DNA of 64,000 nucleotides from Ianthella basta (Eukaryota > Porifera > Demospongiae > Verongiida > Ianthellidae). The stretch lies in the NCBI GenBank assembly GCA_964019415.1, contig OZ025882.1:2706427-2770426 (forward strand), in the 5' to 3' direction. The notes below the pieces were generated by a model. The model saw nothing but the letters and a program-made list of their open reading frames with translations, made no database searches and had not been told where the DNA came from. This document shows positions 45,501 to 55,052 of the stretch, piece by piece (within the stretch, counting starts at the first letter, position 1; each line of letters opens with the position of its first letter). The position numbers were made by a program, and so were the translations under genes.

Positions 45501-48500
45501 CTGATGCCAGCCATCTTCCTGGCTAATGCTCCTTCTGAATTTATGCCATTTCTATTGAAACGATAAGTGTTCTAACTTCAGTGGATACAAAGCAAAAGTA
45601 GCAGAAATCCTTTTCACGAACAATACATGCACCACAATGATGTGCCCCAGTCGGGTGCAACAGCTGTCTTTGGCTCTTCATCTCTATAGGATGTTAGGGG
45701 AAAGATCTGGCAACCCCCATGCAGCCTTGCTGGGACACCCACAGGTGTAGCTGGCTGGTGACATAATTATATAAACCCAATGATTTTATTATCATTAATA
45801 CTACTATAGTACTGTATACTTCACATGTGTGATTAACATGACTGAATATAGCAATGTCATACTTGGAATAATTTGAATAGCATTTGACTAGCAGATCATA
45901 ATCACATACATGACATCGTCATAGTTTTTCTTACTCATTGTCAATTTCCTCTAAGATCATAATTGCATAACACAATAAAACATACATAATAATAAACATA
46001 ATAATGCATATAATAAATATATGTAAATATGTAAATAAATATAATAAAATATATGTAAATATACATAATAATAAAAAATGCATAACACATGACATGTACA
46101 CTGTCATATAGTTTTGCCTACTCTATTTTCAATTTCCTTACATATAGAACCAAGTGCTTCTTCCTGTTCTACACCCAACTCAAGTGGAAATGGTAAGTAG
46201 CTGCTGGTCTAGTTTGCAATTCAGTGTAGAAGGGACTGTATATAGAGTGATTTTGGAAAATGTGACTCCATGGGAGCTTACCTGGTACTCTGTAACAATG
46301 ACTTTGTCTTGAGGAGACTCTCTTGCAAAGTGCCAATACAGTGTGTAAGCTGACCATTGTATTGTATTATTGATTATATTTTGCCAAATGTTTGAATGGT
46401 GTTGCACCTTTTCACCTCATCCTACAGACTGTCTAGGTGCATTTGCTGATTTCAATTTTGTTTGCGGTTATGAAGTCTCACGCAATACCCAGTACATCAT
46501 TCCACAACTCAACTTCTCCTGTAATGGTACTGTGACTCAGTGGAAGGTGGGACTGGAGGAACGTGACAAAAAGGAAAGAGTTAACATTCAGATATGGCGC
46601 TCAATGGGTGTAGGAGAGTACACCAGAGTGACTGAGGAGGTGTACACTAAAACAGTTTATGAGAAGATAGCTATAGCTACTGTTCCAGTGTCCATGTCAG
46701 TGATGGCAGGAGATATGGTCGGGTTCTATGTTCCTAGACTGCTGCGACTTCACACTGCACCTGATGTGGGCCTTACCATGTACACTACTAGGGGAAGTCC
46801 CACCTCATCACTAGCTGCACTTGAGTCTGTTGTGGGACCATCTCCATACATCTCAGTTGTGTTTGGTGAGTGATTGTAGCTATAATGTAATGACACAATT
46901 CACTGCTACTTGTAAGCAGACCCTAATGTTCACAGGATAGTCTGCACCGCTATTTGCAGGGCCGTCGGAGGCGGTACGGCCGGTACGGCCATGGCCGTAC
47001 CACTTTTTGAACAGCTAGCAGTTTTTTTTTTAATTTTCAAAAGCAGTGTTTTTAGCTACTAAACCAGATAACCCCTACCCTACCTTAACTATCCGTTGAG
47101 GAAACAAAGAAGCAATGATCTTAGGTTGTTAGCAGATGCAATGAAACAGGAGATACCAAGTAGGGTCCAATACTTCACGATTTGCAAGCACGCTCCTTTC
47201 TTCCGCCATGTTTTGTTACGTAATCGATTCAAAACGTAATAAAGATGGAGGCCAGCAGCGCGTACGTAGGCAATCGACCCACATCACCTGGCGCTACGAA
47301 GCATGGCTTGTAGCACCACACGTCAGCGAATCGCTATACCCTTAACGGTGATGTAAAAATTCAAAATGGTCTCATCGTCGAAGCACGTGGACCTAAGAAA
47401 CGCCGACAATATATGACAAGCCTCATCAGCCTCGCGCAGGTTTTTAGTACCCTAAGCGTCAATTCGGTGTGAAGAAGATCGTTTCTCGAACTTTCCAAGA
47501 GAGCTGGTATACCAGGTGAGGATTTTGCATAATAGCTAGCAACTTTGAAATGCTAGCTAGCTAAATCAAAGTCTAGCTATTGTATCTAATATTTAGCTAT
47601 ATAAACGTATGTGTAGCCTATGCATGGGCACGTATCTAGCTTCATGCAATGCTGAACGTTTAGTAAACATGATTTAGCTGCCTTTTGCTGTATATCACTG
47701 ATATCATTGTGAAATCTATGTAACCCTCTTAAAACGACTTACTGACTGATCGAGAGTGCATGCTCGGCTAGCAAAGGCATCACTATTCTTGAGGCACAGA
47801 TCCGTAGCAAACATTATCTGTATGATAATGAAAAGTAGCTAAAAAAAAATTTCCGCTCGCTTCGCTCTCAACATTTTGTATCCTTCACCCAATGGCCTTA
47901 CCACTTCTAAATTGCCTCCGACGGCCCTGATTTGTTATACACAATAAATTTGATCACATCAATCTGTATACTTACAAACTGTGCACACTATACACCACAC
48001 ACACCCATAGTACATTTGCAGCACAGAAGTGCAACATACATTTGGTGGCTTTATCATATACTCAACATAATTATGCAATTCTGTATGTTTGTTTGTGCAA
48101 TAGTTAAGTTTTAATACTAATATCTGTTCATTCGTGATTCAAACAAACACTGCAATACAGAATGTTGCCTACCTCCAATGGATTATGGAAAACAGATTAG
48201 GAAGTGTCTACCACAGCTATAATATGAGTACACAAAAATGGTAGACCAAGTAGACCTCCATTATTATTTCCATTGCAAGAGATTCTGGATATTCAGAGAG
48301 TGTCTATAATAGGTAGTCTTGCAATTAGAGATAATTGCTTCCTTTCCTATTAATGAATGCTTGGTTAAATGCGGTGTCCTGTGGCATGAAAATCAGCTAC
48401 AATGGCAGCTGGGTGCACTGCCTAGAATTGTGGTCCAATAGCTATGGGCTAAAGTCTTCCCCATGCAGTCTAATTAATAACGTCTGATACCTGAACAATA

Positions 48501-51500
48501 GGTGTATATTCAAACCATTCTCTTGATTTAAGTGGTGTGATAGCGGAACACTCTTTTATGAACTTTGTGATAATATTATTTGTAACGAATTATCATGATA
48601 TTCGACATTACTGTGATAGCAGCAGCTGACCATGAACACAACAAGTAAGAGATCATGATACAAAACAAAATACAAACCAATTCCAATAACTCTCAGACGT
48701 ACCGCAGCAATGGGAAATGCTTTCTTAAATCAAACGAAGGACACCTACTAATCTCTCTGTATTCCACTGGGTGAAGAGATCTGCACATATAATTAACAAC
48801 TGAGGGGAATTAAGCATTGCAATCAGGGAGCTAGCAAGGTACTGCGTATACGCACTGGATGATGCAAACATGCACTATTGCAGTGAGAAAGATCAAGAAG
48901 TGGCTGTCATGGGCCTCACAGGGAGTGATACAACAACTATCAACTATCATCCCGATGCCATCAAAATTTCATTCATCTCGGAACTTCTCTACCAAGGCCA
49001 AACATCCCTAGCTTCCTACCAACTTTATCGGTATCTCACATTTCAAGATGTCATGATCACTGATCTAGGAACTATACACACTAAAGAGTCCTTACTTAGG
49101 TGCTAAGGTGCCCCTACCATGCCACATCACTCCTACAGATGAATAAAAACTCCATCCATGATTGGTTATATAGAGGCAGTTGACCAATCAGTGTGGAAAT
49201 TGTACAGAGAAAATGGAGTTGGGACCTAGATTCACAAAACCAAACCTTCTAGACTTGCAACAGAAATTCATTGCTATTATAGAGCCAGAAGTCAACAGTA
49301 GGATGCGGGAGCAGACATAGGCAGGTCGCTCAGTTAGTAGGACAACTCTCCTTCTTTTGTGAGAACAATTCAGAAGCTTGAACACCCTCAACCCCCCACC
49401 CCTTTCAGGTGATGAACAATGAGAGTAGACTCCAGATGTCAATCCTGCCAGCTACCACCACTACTATACCTCATTGTGCAATGCATGTCCTGCTTGCCTG
49501 ACCAACAAACATATGGCAGTGTGTTACACCTGGAGATGACCAAGCATGAAAATCTAGAGATGTTCCCTGATCTCGAAGGTCCATGTCTGGCATCAAGTCC
49601 CGACTGCTAGGAGCCTAAGTGCTGGCAGAGCTGCTTGCACGGTCTGGAAATCAAAACTGCGAATATCCCTCCTCCACCATACCCAATGGAGCCCTTGTCA
49701 TTTCTATTTACCCAGACACTGTGGCATCACTTTGTGATGCTAACTGTGATATATACAACTTGCCAGAAAGCCTCACCGAATGCTGCAAGTAAATCAAGAC
49801 CAACTGCCATCTAGTCTTGACTGAACTAGGCTCATCACCATAACAATTTGTAATTAGATCTCATTGTGAGCTTTTATCAATGCATGCCATAATAATACAG
49901 TTGTATCTGTATATCACTATGCCACATAATTATTTACTATGAAAATAATTGTAGATAAAACCAGGAGTGCATATTGTGCTAACTCCTGATCAAACACTAA
50001 ATATGGCATTCACCCTTGCCATGCCTAATCCCACTTTCAATTGTGCGCTTGAACCATGTGACTAGATAATTATTATGCTTGGGTGTTTAGTGTTCCTCAA
50101 CCTTGGCTATGTCAGTTCTAATGCATGGTGTTTGTATATGCCATCACAGCAAGGGTGTTTGCTCTTTGTTGTGCACATATATACTGTGAAGCAGTGCAGT
50201 ATGCTTTAGTATAGCAGTTACTTATATATATATTTACTTTGTGCAGTGCCTGATGTCACAAGCACCTCAGTCTCATCAATGACATCAACTGCTCCACCTT
50301 CTCTAAGAACATCTGCTGCAGTCTCATCAGTGACAGTAGCCACAAGTGTCTCACCTAGTACTGCAGATTTGTCCTACTTTTCATTCTCATCAGAAAAGCT
50401 CCCAATTGCTGTGGAGTCATCCACCCCACAGAGTAGTACTGTAATAGCTGTGGGTGGAGGGAGCAATGTTGGTCTCACCCTCTCAGGAAGTGGGTCTGCA
50501 GCTATCATTGGAGCAGTGGTGGCTGTGGTGGTCATCCTCATTGTTGTGTCAGTCATTGTTGCTGCTGTACTAATTGCATGGAGAGTGAATAGGAGGGAAA
50601 AGAAAGCAGCTATAGGTGAGCAGAACGTAATACCTTTCCATGGGCTTGTATGAAGCTGGCCATATGTAATATCCACACCCCAGACCATCTATATACAGAG
50701 CCATCCACATGGACATCCTCCCCTTTTTATTTGTTTTCCATATGTGACAACCCACCTGTCAGGCCACTTGAAGTATCATGCCAGACCAAGCTCCTTGACA
50801 TCAGCTAGAGACAACCTTTAGATTGATGACTGTAATGTAGGCTGCCCTGCTTCAGCTGTACATACATCTACTGCTGCCTCAGTATGGCTAGGTGGTCCAC
50901 CAGACTGCACCCTTTTACTGCACCAATGTTTCACTTACTACTCTCTGCTAGGATCTCAGTGTGAAACAGGGTTGGTAAGTACAAGGTGACATATATACGT
51001 AGCAGCAGGTTTCCCTCATCATTTGAGGAGAGTAACTACCTCTGCAAGAATCTAACTAGTTGAGGTGGTGTCTGTGTTTGAGTGCTTTGAACCTGAAAAG
51101 GAATTGTGTGAAGTGAAACACCCCCCTCTGCTCAGTAGAGCTACCACTGTGATGTTGCGCAATGAATTCTACGTGCTTTGCTTTTCTCATATCCACAAAC
51201 TATGTTGTAATCTTTCCTAGTGTATAGGTACTGGTGGGATAACTCCAATCTAAACCTTGGGGCACTCATGGTAATGAAGGAAGTAGCCATTCTATTTGGG
51301 GTGTTAAGTTGTTGCTGTAGGCAGAAGAAATGATTCTCAACTGCTTCCATGATTTACGAGCATTCCTTCCCGGTCATGAACCCCAGGGACATGTGATGCC
51401 CATTTTTAAAGTTCACTCAGCAGTTGCTTCATGTCATCAGTTGCAAACACCTGGTCATCAAGTATAAGAGAGGAAAGGTTTACAGTGGTTAGGGTCACAT

Positions 51501-52458
51501 TCTCCTCACTTTATGAGAAACTATAGTAATGACACCATCTCCTGTTGGACAAGACTATTGTATGTGGAGTACTTTTAGCCATGTCTTTAACTTGTCACAA
51601 GTACTGTTAAGTTTGAGTGCATTCTGTAGAGTGATCACCATGCAAGAATATAATTATATGCAGAAGAACCTGGGAAGCAAACAGAGAGAGCAATATATAT
51701 AATAATTTATTAATTTGGCATACTTGTACAGGCAACTCCGCATGTTTGGACACTAATATTCTCAGAAAGGGTTGGTTCTCTAATGCCAGCTTCACAACAG
51801 GGTTGAAAACATTGCCGACGTTTCGACCAGAGCATCTGGTCGAAACGTTGGCAAGGTTTTCAACCCTGTTGTGAAGCTGGTATTAGAGAACCAACCCTTT
51901 CTGATGCCTGAGCCAGCTGAGAAGCCCTCACTTCACTAATATTCTCATTTTATGATGTGAATGACACATCTGTCCAGCTGTAGGTCATCCCCTTTCAGAG
52001 GACAGTACTGTTATGAACATGGAGCACAACCCCTCCTACTGTGCAGTTCAAGGAGGACTGGTAATGGAGGCTAACCCTGCTTATGAGCAAACTAGTGGTA
52101 AGTGACACAACAATTCATCACAGTCTTGTGGTAGCCAATGTTTAACACCAGATGACATTTAATAGCTATGCTACAACTCACAGTTCCCCAAATTGATTAA
52201 AGCACAATTAAACGGAAACAGGGCAGTTCATTCATTTCTAGACAAAGATCTAATTGTACATTTCTGTACATTTTAAGCAGAACCTTCTCACATGATCACT
52301 TGTCAACTTCACTGTCCTACGTATATGCTGTAGGTCTTGCAGAAGAAAAAACAGTTGTGACTATGCAGGACAACCCATCCTATGCTTCAATGGAAGGAGT
52401 GAAGCTGGAGCTAAACCCATGCTACTCAACCATGCAAGAAACATCTGACTGTATTTGA
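42498..52458 (+). CDS. Gene D: two-ectodomain receptor with NPxY tail (spliced model)
   Basis: Seven exons join in one frame, all internal boundaries in phase 1: 42498-42573, 44311-44754, 46148-46192, 46428-46865, 50247-50615, 51984-52097 and 52334-52458. The predicted protein of about 537 residues has a signal peptide (about 1-24), ectodomain A (about 26-173), a Ser/Thr linker, ectodomain B (about 189-334), a Ser/Thr-rich stalk, one helix, and a tail with three NPxY motifs. It should be a type I plasma-membrane receptor. NPxY motifs are known docking sites for PTB-domain adaptors and for clathrin-linked uptake. I recognise no named family for the ectodomains. The first intron holds a K-family relative and the fourth a hAT-like MITE. 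The tail looks shortened at its end. Confidence 0.7.
42930..43420 (-). mobile_element. Divergent K-family relative in gene D intron 1
   Basis: In inverted orientation this shares blocks with the middle of family K: the CCACGGATG region, the CTTGTCTCG-ATACGCCT region and the GAAGAAGAAGAAGA tract. Plus-strand reading of 43011-43382 includes MRETPFYDD, corresponding to the family's KTPFYDD. The hairpin arms are not present. It is absent from the gene E intron. Confidence 0.55.
44311..44754 (+). CDS. Gene D exon 2: ectodomain A
   Basis: 444 bases, phase 1-1. Key features: FHDFNCVP, QYIAPNLTFPCDGVVTKWK, VYLQIWQPNGTAYSRVTETV, STDMTVSAGDVVGFYMQ, and SPLVSVEFG at the end. Regular alternation of hydrophobic residues suggests an all-beta fold. 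NLT and NGT are N-glycosylation sequons. The paralog in gene E is 60924-61376. I do not know a named family. The fold is inference. Confidence 0.8.
45290..45595. mobile_element. Foldback element, family J
   Basis: Long inverted arms of roughly 100 bases: GAAGTGGAAAATTAG, GAGGAGCATTAGCC and CAGGTTTGTT on the left pair with AACAAACCTG, GGCTAATGCTCC and GCCATTTCTATT on the right. Other copies at 62038-62345 and 62958-63240. Confidence 0.7.
46148..46192 (+). CDS. Gene D exon 3: Ser/Thr linker
   Basis: A 45-base micro-exon encoding EPSASSCSTPNSSGNG between the two ectodomains; donor G|GTAAGT. The paralog at 62710-62754 has the same length. A single Cys is conserved. Confidence 0.75.
46428..46865 (+). 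CDS. Gene D exon 4: ectodomain B
   Basis: 438 bases, phase 1-1. FADFNFVCGYE, QYIIPQLNFSCNGTVTQWKV, NIQIWRSMG, YTRVTEEVYT, VPVSMSVMAGDMVGFYVP and SPYISVVFG match ectodomain A block by block (QYI-x-P-x-L-x-F-x-C-x-G; Q-I-W; YxRVTExVYT; SxxAGDxVGFY; SPxxSVxFG), so A and B arose by exon duplication. NFS and NGT are glycosylation sequons. Confidence 0.8.
46957..47929. mobile_element. hAT-like MITE in gene D intron
   Basis: Perfect 16-base inverted ends CAGGGCCGTCGGAGGC, flanked on each side by ATTTG, so the target duplication is 5 bases rather than the usual 8. 973 bases. No transposase is recognised; nested GGTACGGCC repeats lie near the left end. Confidence 0.8.
48100..50246. other. Rest of gene D intron 4, with possible decayed coding
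   Basis: About 48870-49850 reads in patches like old protein (ISELLYQGQTSLASYQLYRY; NIPPPPYPMEPLSFLF) in shifting frames. I recognise no family. It may be a decayed element. Confidence 0.3.
50247..50615 (+). CDS. Gene D exon 5: stalk and membrane helix
   Basis: 369 bases, phase 1-1. About 80 residues rich in Ser, Thr and Val (TSVSSMTSTAPPSL) form a mucin-like stalk. Then AAIIGAVVAVVVILIVVSV and IVAAVLIAW form one helix, followed by RVNRREKK, a stop-transfer signal facing the cytoplasm. Donor G|GTGAGC. The minus-strand relic at 19698-19809 matches it. Confidence 0.8.
50616..51983. other. Gene D intron 5, duplicated block
   Basis: From about 50743 it is copied at 30937-32010 and inverted at about 18507-19560. 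It contains the foldback insertion at 51765. No exon seen. Confidence 0.7.
51762..51904. mobile_element. Foldback insertion with 14-base target duplication
   Basis: A near-perfect palindrome with arms of about 68 bases, centred on CCAGA-GCATC-TGG, followed by about 29 bases. The insertion (51765-51933) is bounded by CACTAATATTCTCA at 51751-51764 and 51934-51947. The paralogous introns near 31970 and 18550 are empty. Confidence 0.85.
51984..52097 (+). CDS. Gene D exon 6: tail T1
   Basis: 114 bases, phase 1-1. STVMNMEHNPSYCAVQGGL, then VMEANPAYEQTSG: two intact NPxY motifs. Donor GTAAGT. Paralogs are 32011-32124, 32886-32999 and the relic 18391-18506. Confidence 0.8.
52334..52458 (+). CDS. Gene D exon 7: tail T2, shortened
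   Basis: VVTMQDNPSYASMEGVKLEL and NPCYSTMQETSDCI, then TGA at 52456-52458. Paralogs T2, T4 and T5 of gene B continue with (Y)EPI(N/D). Here the DNA still encodes a related ELIDG in another frame, so a small length change cut the tail. Two NPxY motifs remain. Confidence 0.65.
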
Positions 52459-54502
52459 GCTGATTGATGGTATACATAGGAAAACATTAAGATATAGGCA
52501 TTGAATATATATTTGAGTGTGCTTTGTACTGGTATATGGTTTCACATGCAGACACTTAGCTATTAATGGTTTGATATCCCTGCATAATTCTATTGTTCAA
52601 CAGGTCTAATTGCATAATACCTTAGGTTAACTTAAGCAACCTTGACAGCATGCATTTGGTGGATTAATACTGTAATAATTCGGGAAGGTGATAGTATAGT
52701 GGATAGAAAATCATCTCCTTTAACTGCTTCATCCTGACTGAGTGCAATGGCCTAGCTGCAGCTGCAACCCCTTAAGGGTACAGAGGATGCCACAGAAGAG
52801 TATGGCATTTATGTAAAGTGTATCATTGTGTATTTATTTTATGTTTAGATGCTTAAAACTGAGATGCTGTAGTTTTGCAATTATATGCAAGTTCTAGATG
52901 CTATGCTACCTAATATGATTATGACTTGAGTTTTGCATACATGCAGCCATTAAAATTAATTATAGGAAGGGAACATATACTTAATCAGTGGTCCGCTTTG
53001 TACCAATTTATGTTTTGGTGAAGTAGAAGAAACACAATCATACATGTACCTGTGTTAGCTGTTTCATCATGCAATGGTGTGGTAGTAAAGATATGTATTA
53101 TCCGTATTATGTACACAGATTGATAAGACTGTGAACATTCTCTTTTGAGCTGTGCTTTGTTTAGATTGATTTTGTATCCAATGTATTGCTATTTTGTCAT
53201 GCTGTCATGTACAAAATGATGCTTTTGATGCGTTATAATTATACCTTTTCAGCAGACCCATGTATTGACAACTATTACTACATCTGATGAATTCATGAAA
53301 CTCCTGCATGTGGTCTATATACACAAACTCTGTAGCCGTGTTATAGCACACTTAGTTTTGCAGTACCAACATGTCTTATGATTCATGCAGTGTTTATGCT
53401 TGTTGCAGAAGTAGACATTTGGTGTCCTGTTCTGAAGCTAGCTTGAATGCTAAATTTGTGTATAGCTGAAATGGGATAGAATTTGTATATGATTTTCTCT
53501 CTAAGCAGTACAAAAGGCTGCATGGGCACTGTGTACTATTTGGTGGCATCATTTGTAAGAGACACTGAATAACATTAGCATTCTAAGCGTACTGTAATTG
53601 ACTGCTCTCCAGGTGGACAATGCAGACCATCCATGACCATTGTCTGGTTCCAGTTGAGTGACACTGGCTGGATATACATAATTTTATAGTTCCAATATTG
53701 GATGGCATTGACCTCTGCCATCCACATACATGCAAGTACATACTCACAAGTGTGCATGCATGCAATGAAAATGATAAGATCTAGGACTGTCATCTTCAGC
53801 CAGCAAGGTAAAGCTGCTGCCAAGCAAGCTTTCCAGAGCAATAGCTTACTTTACAGTAGAGAGAGGGTTTCAGCAGTCCAGAATGATGACAGCTGAAGCA
53901 TCTGCCATAGCGAAACTAATAATATAAGTGGAGCAACATCAAACTTTCACATAAGTGCACAATACTCGGGAGAGCCAACCTGAGTAGTGTAGAGTACCTT
54001 AAAATGTCTGGCTGCAAGGCATATGCATGCAGTCTGAGTGACCATGTAGTACATCGTACTTGCACTGGAAAGCCAAGTAACAATGAAAGACAAAGTGGTA
54101 TACCTGTACAGTACATGTGGGCCTGCAGTAGTGATAATGCATTCATAGCAATTCATTGCTTGCCTAAAGTCAGGAGGGGGTCATGTGTATATATACAGTT
54201 GGATGTACTGTATGTACTGTCACAGTTAATTCTGTTACATAGAGCATCTGGCTATAGCTACAGTATAGATGTTTGGGCATGTTTTATCATTGACTGTTGA
54301 ATGTAAGTTTGCTACAAATGAATTAAGTCAAGCAGTCTCCATACCAAGGCAAGAGCTATGGCTCTTTCCCACAGGTCATTATACATTACAACTGCACGTG
54401 CACTGTTGGATTAACACAAGGTTGATCACATTATTCCAACAACATTTAACAAGAACTCTGCGATAGAGCGTAAGGACATCCTGGAGCATGTTTTATTTCT
54501 AG
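52459..54502. other. Intergenic stretch, duplicated at 34.3-35.7 kb
   Basis: No exon seen. About 54010-54350 has no counterpart upstream. Confidence 0.6.
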
Positions 54503-54562
54503 ATCTCTCTACAGGGTGTACATGCCCCAGAAGCCCTTCACAATCCAGTGCCACCACACCAG
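54503..54562 (+). CDS. Gene C copy 2: linker exon
   Basis: 60 bases, phase 1-1, STGCTCPSSPEALHNPVP-type reading in a Cys/Ser linker, with donor G|GTGCGT intact. The IgGFc-like exon expected upstream is missing: the DNA jumps from the equivalent of about 35710 to the equivalent of about 36890. Confidence 0.5.
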
Positions 54563-54831
54563 GTGCGTCCACCAGATAGGAAGGTGACATGGAATTGAAT
54601 GGTCTATAGCGACTCTGCATTATGTACCATTATGTGCATGCTTTTCACATCTAGCGTTTTTAAATTATATGGATTCAAAATTTGCACTGATTTACAGTTA
54701 ATGCTGGATTCTGTATATTGCATACATAATGATGTCTAAATATTCACACTTGGAATTTGACGATGGATGTTAATCCACAAAACCGCAAACATTGAAAGTC
54801 TAAAAAATAGAGTGCACATGATTTTCTGTAG

Positions 54832-55052
54832 GCCTCATAGCAGAAATCACTGCTGTTTGCTGTCTTTTCCTGTCATTGCTCTTCAGTGCTGCATCAGTTG
54901 TTGCAACGTTCCTCATCACCAGGAAGTATTACAGCAAACAGATAACTCAAGTGGGTCCATCTCTTGGAGAGAATAGCAAGCACTCCGCCAGTGTTGAGCC
55001 AGACAGCCCAAAGTTGCAATCAAACCCAGCATATGAGCCTGTGTACTTATAG
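54832..55052 (+). CDS. Gene C copy 2: membrane helix and NPxY tail
   Basis: Phase 1 start after ctgtag. The helix LIAEITAVCCLFLSLLFSAA is followed by SVVATFLITRKYYSKQ, then a short tail GENSKHSASVEPDSPKLQ and SNPAYEPVYL with a TAG stop at 55050-55052. The tail has one NPxY and a second Tyr three residues later. It is fully open, unlike copy 1. Glu within the helix is unusual; copy 1 has Gly there. With its ectodomain exon lost, this copy may produce no normal receptor. Confidence 0.65.

Noticed and set aside
48870-49106. Open frame inside gene D intron 4
   Set aside because: Protein-like text but no recognised domain and no splice fit to gene D; mentioned only as possible decayed sequence.
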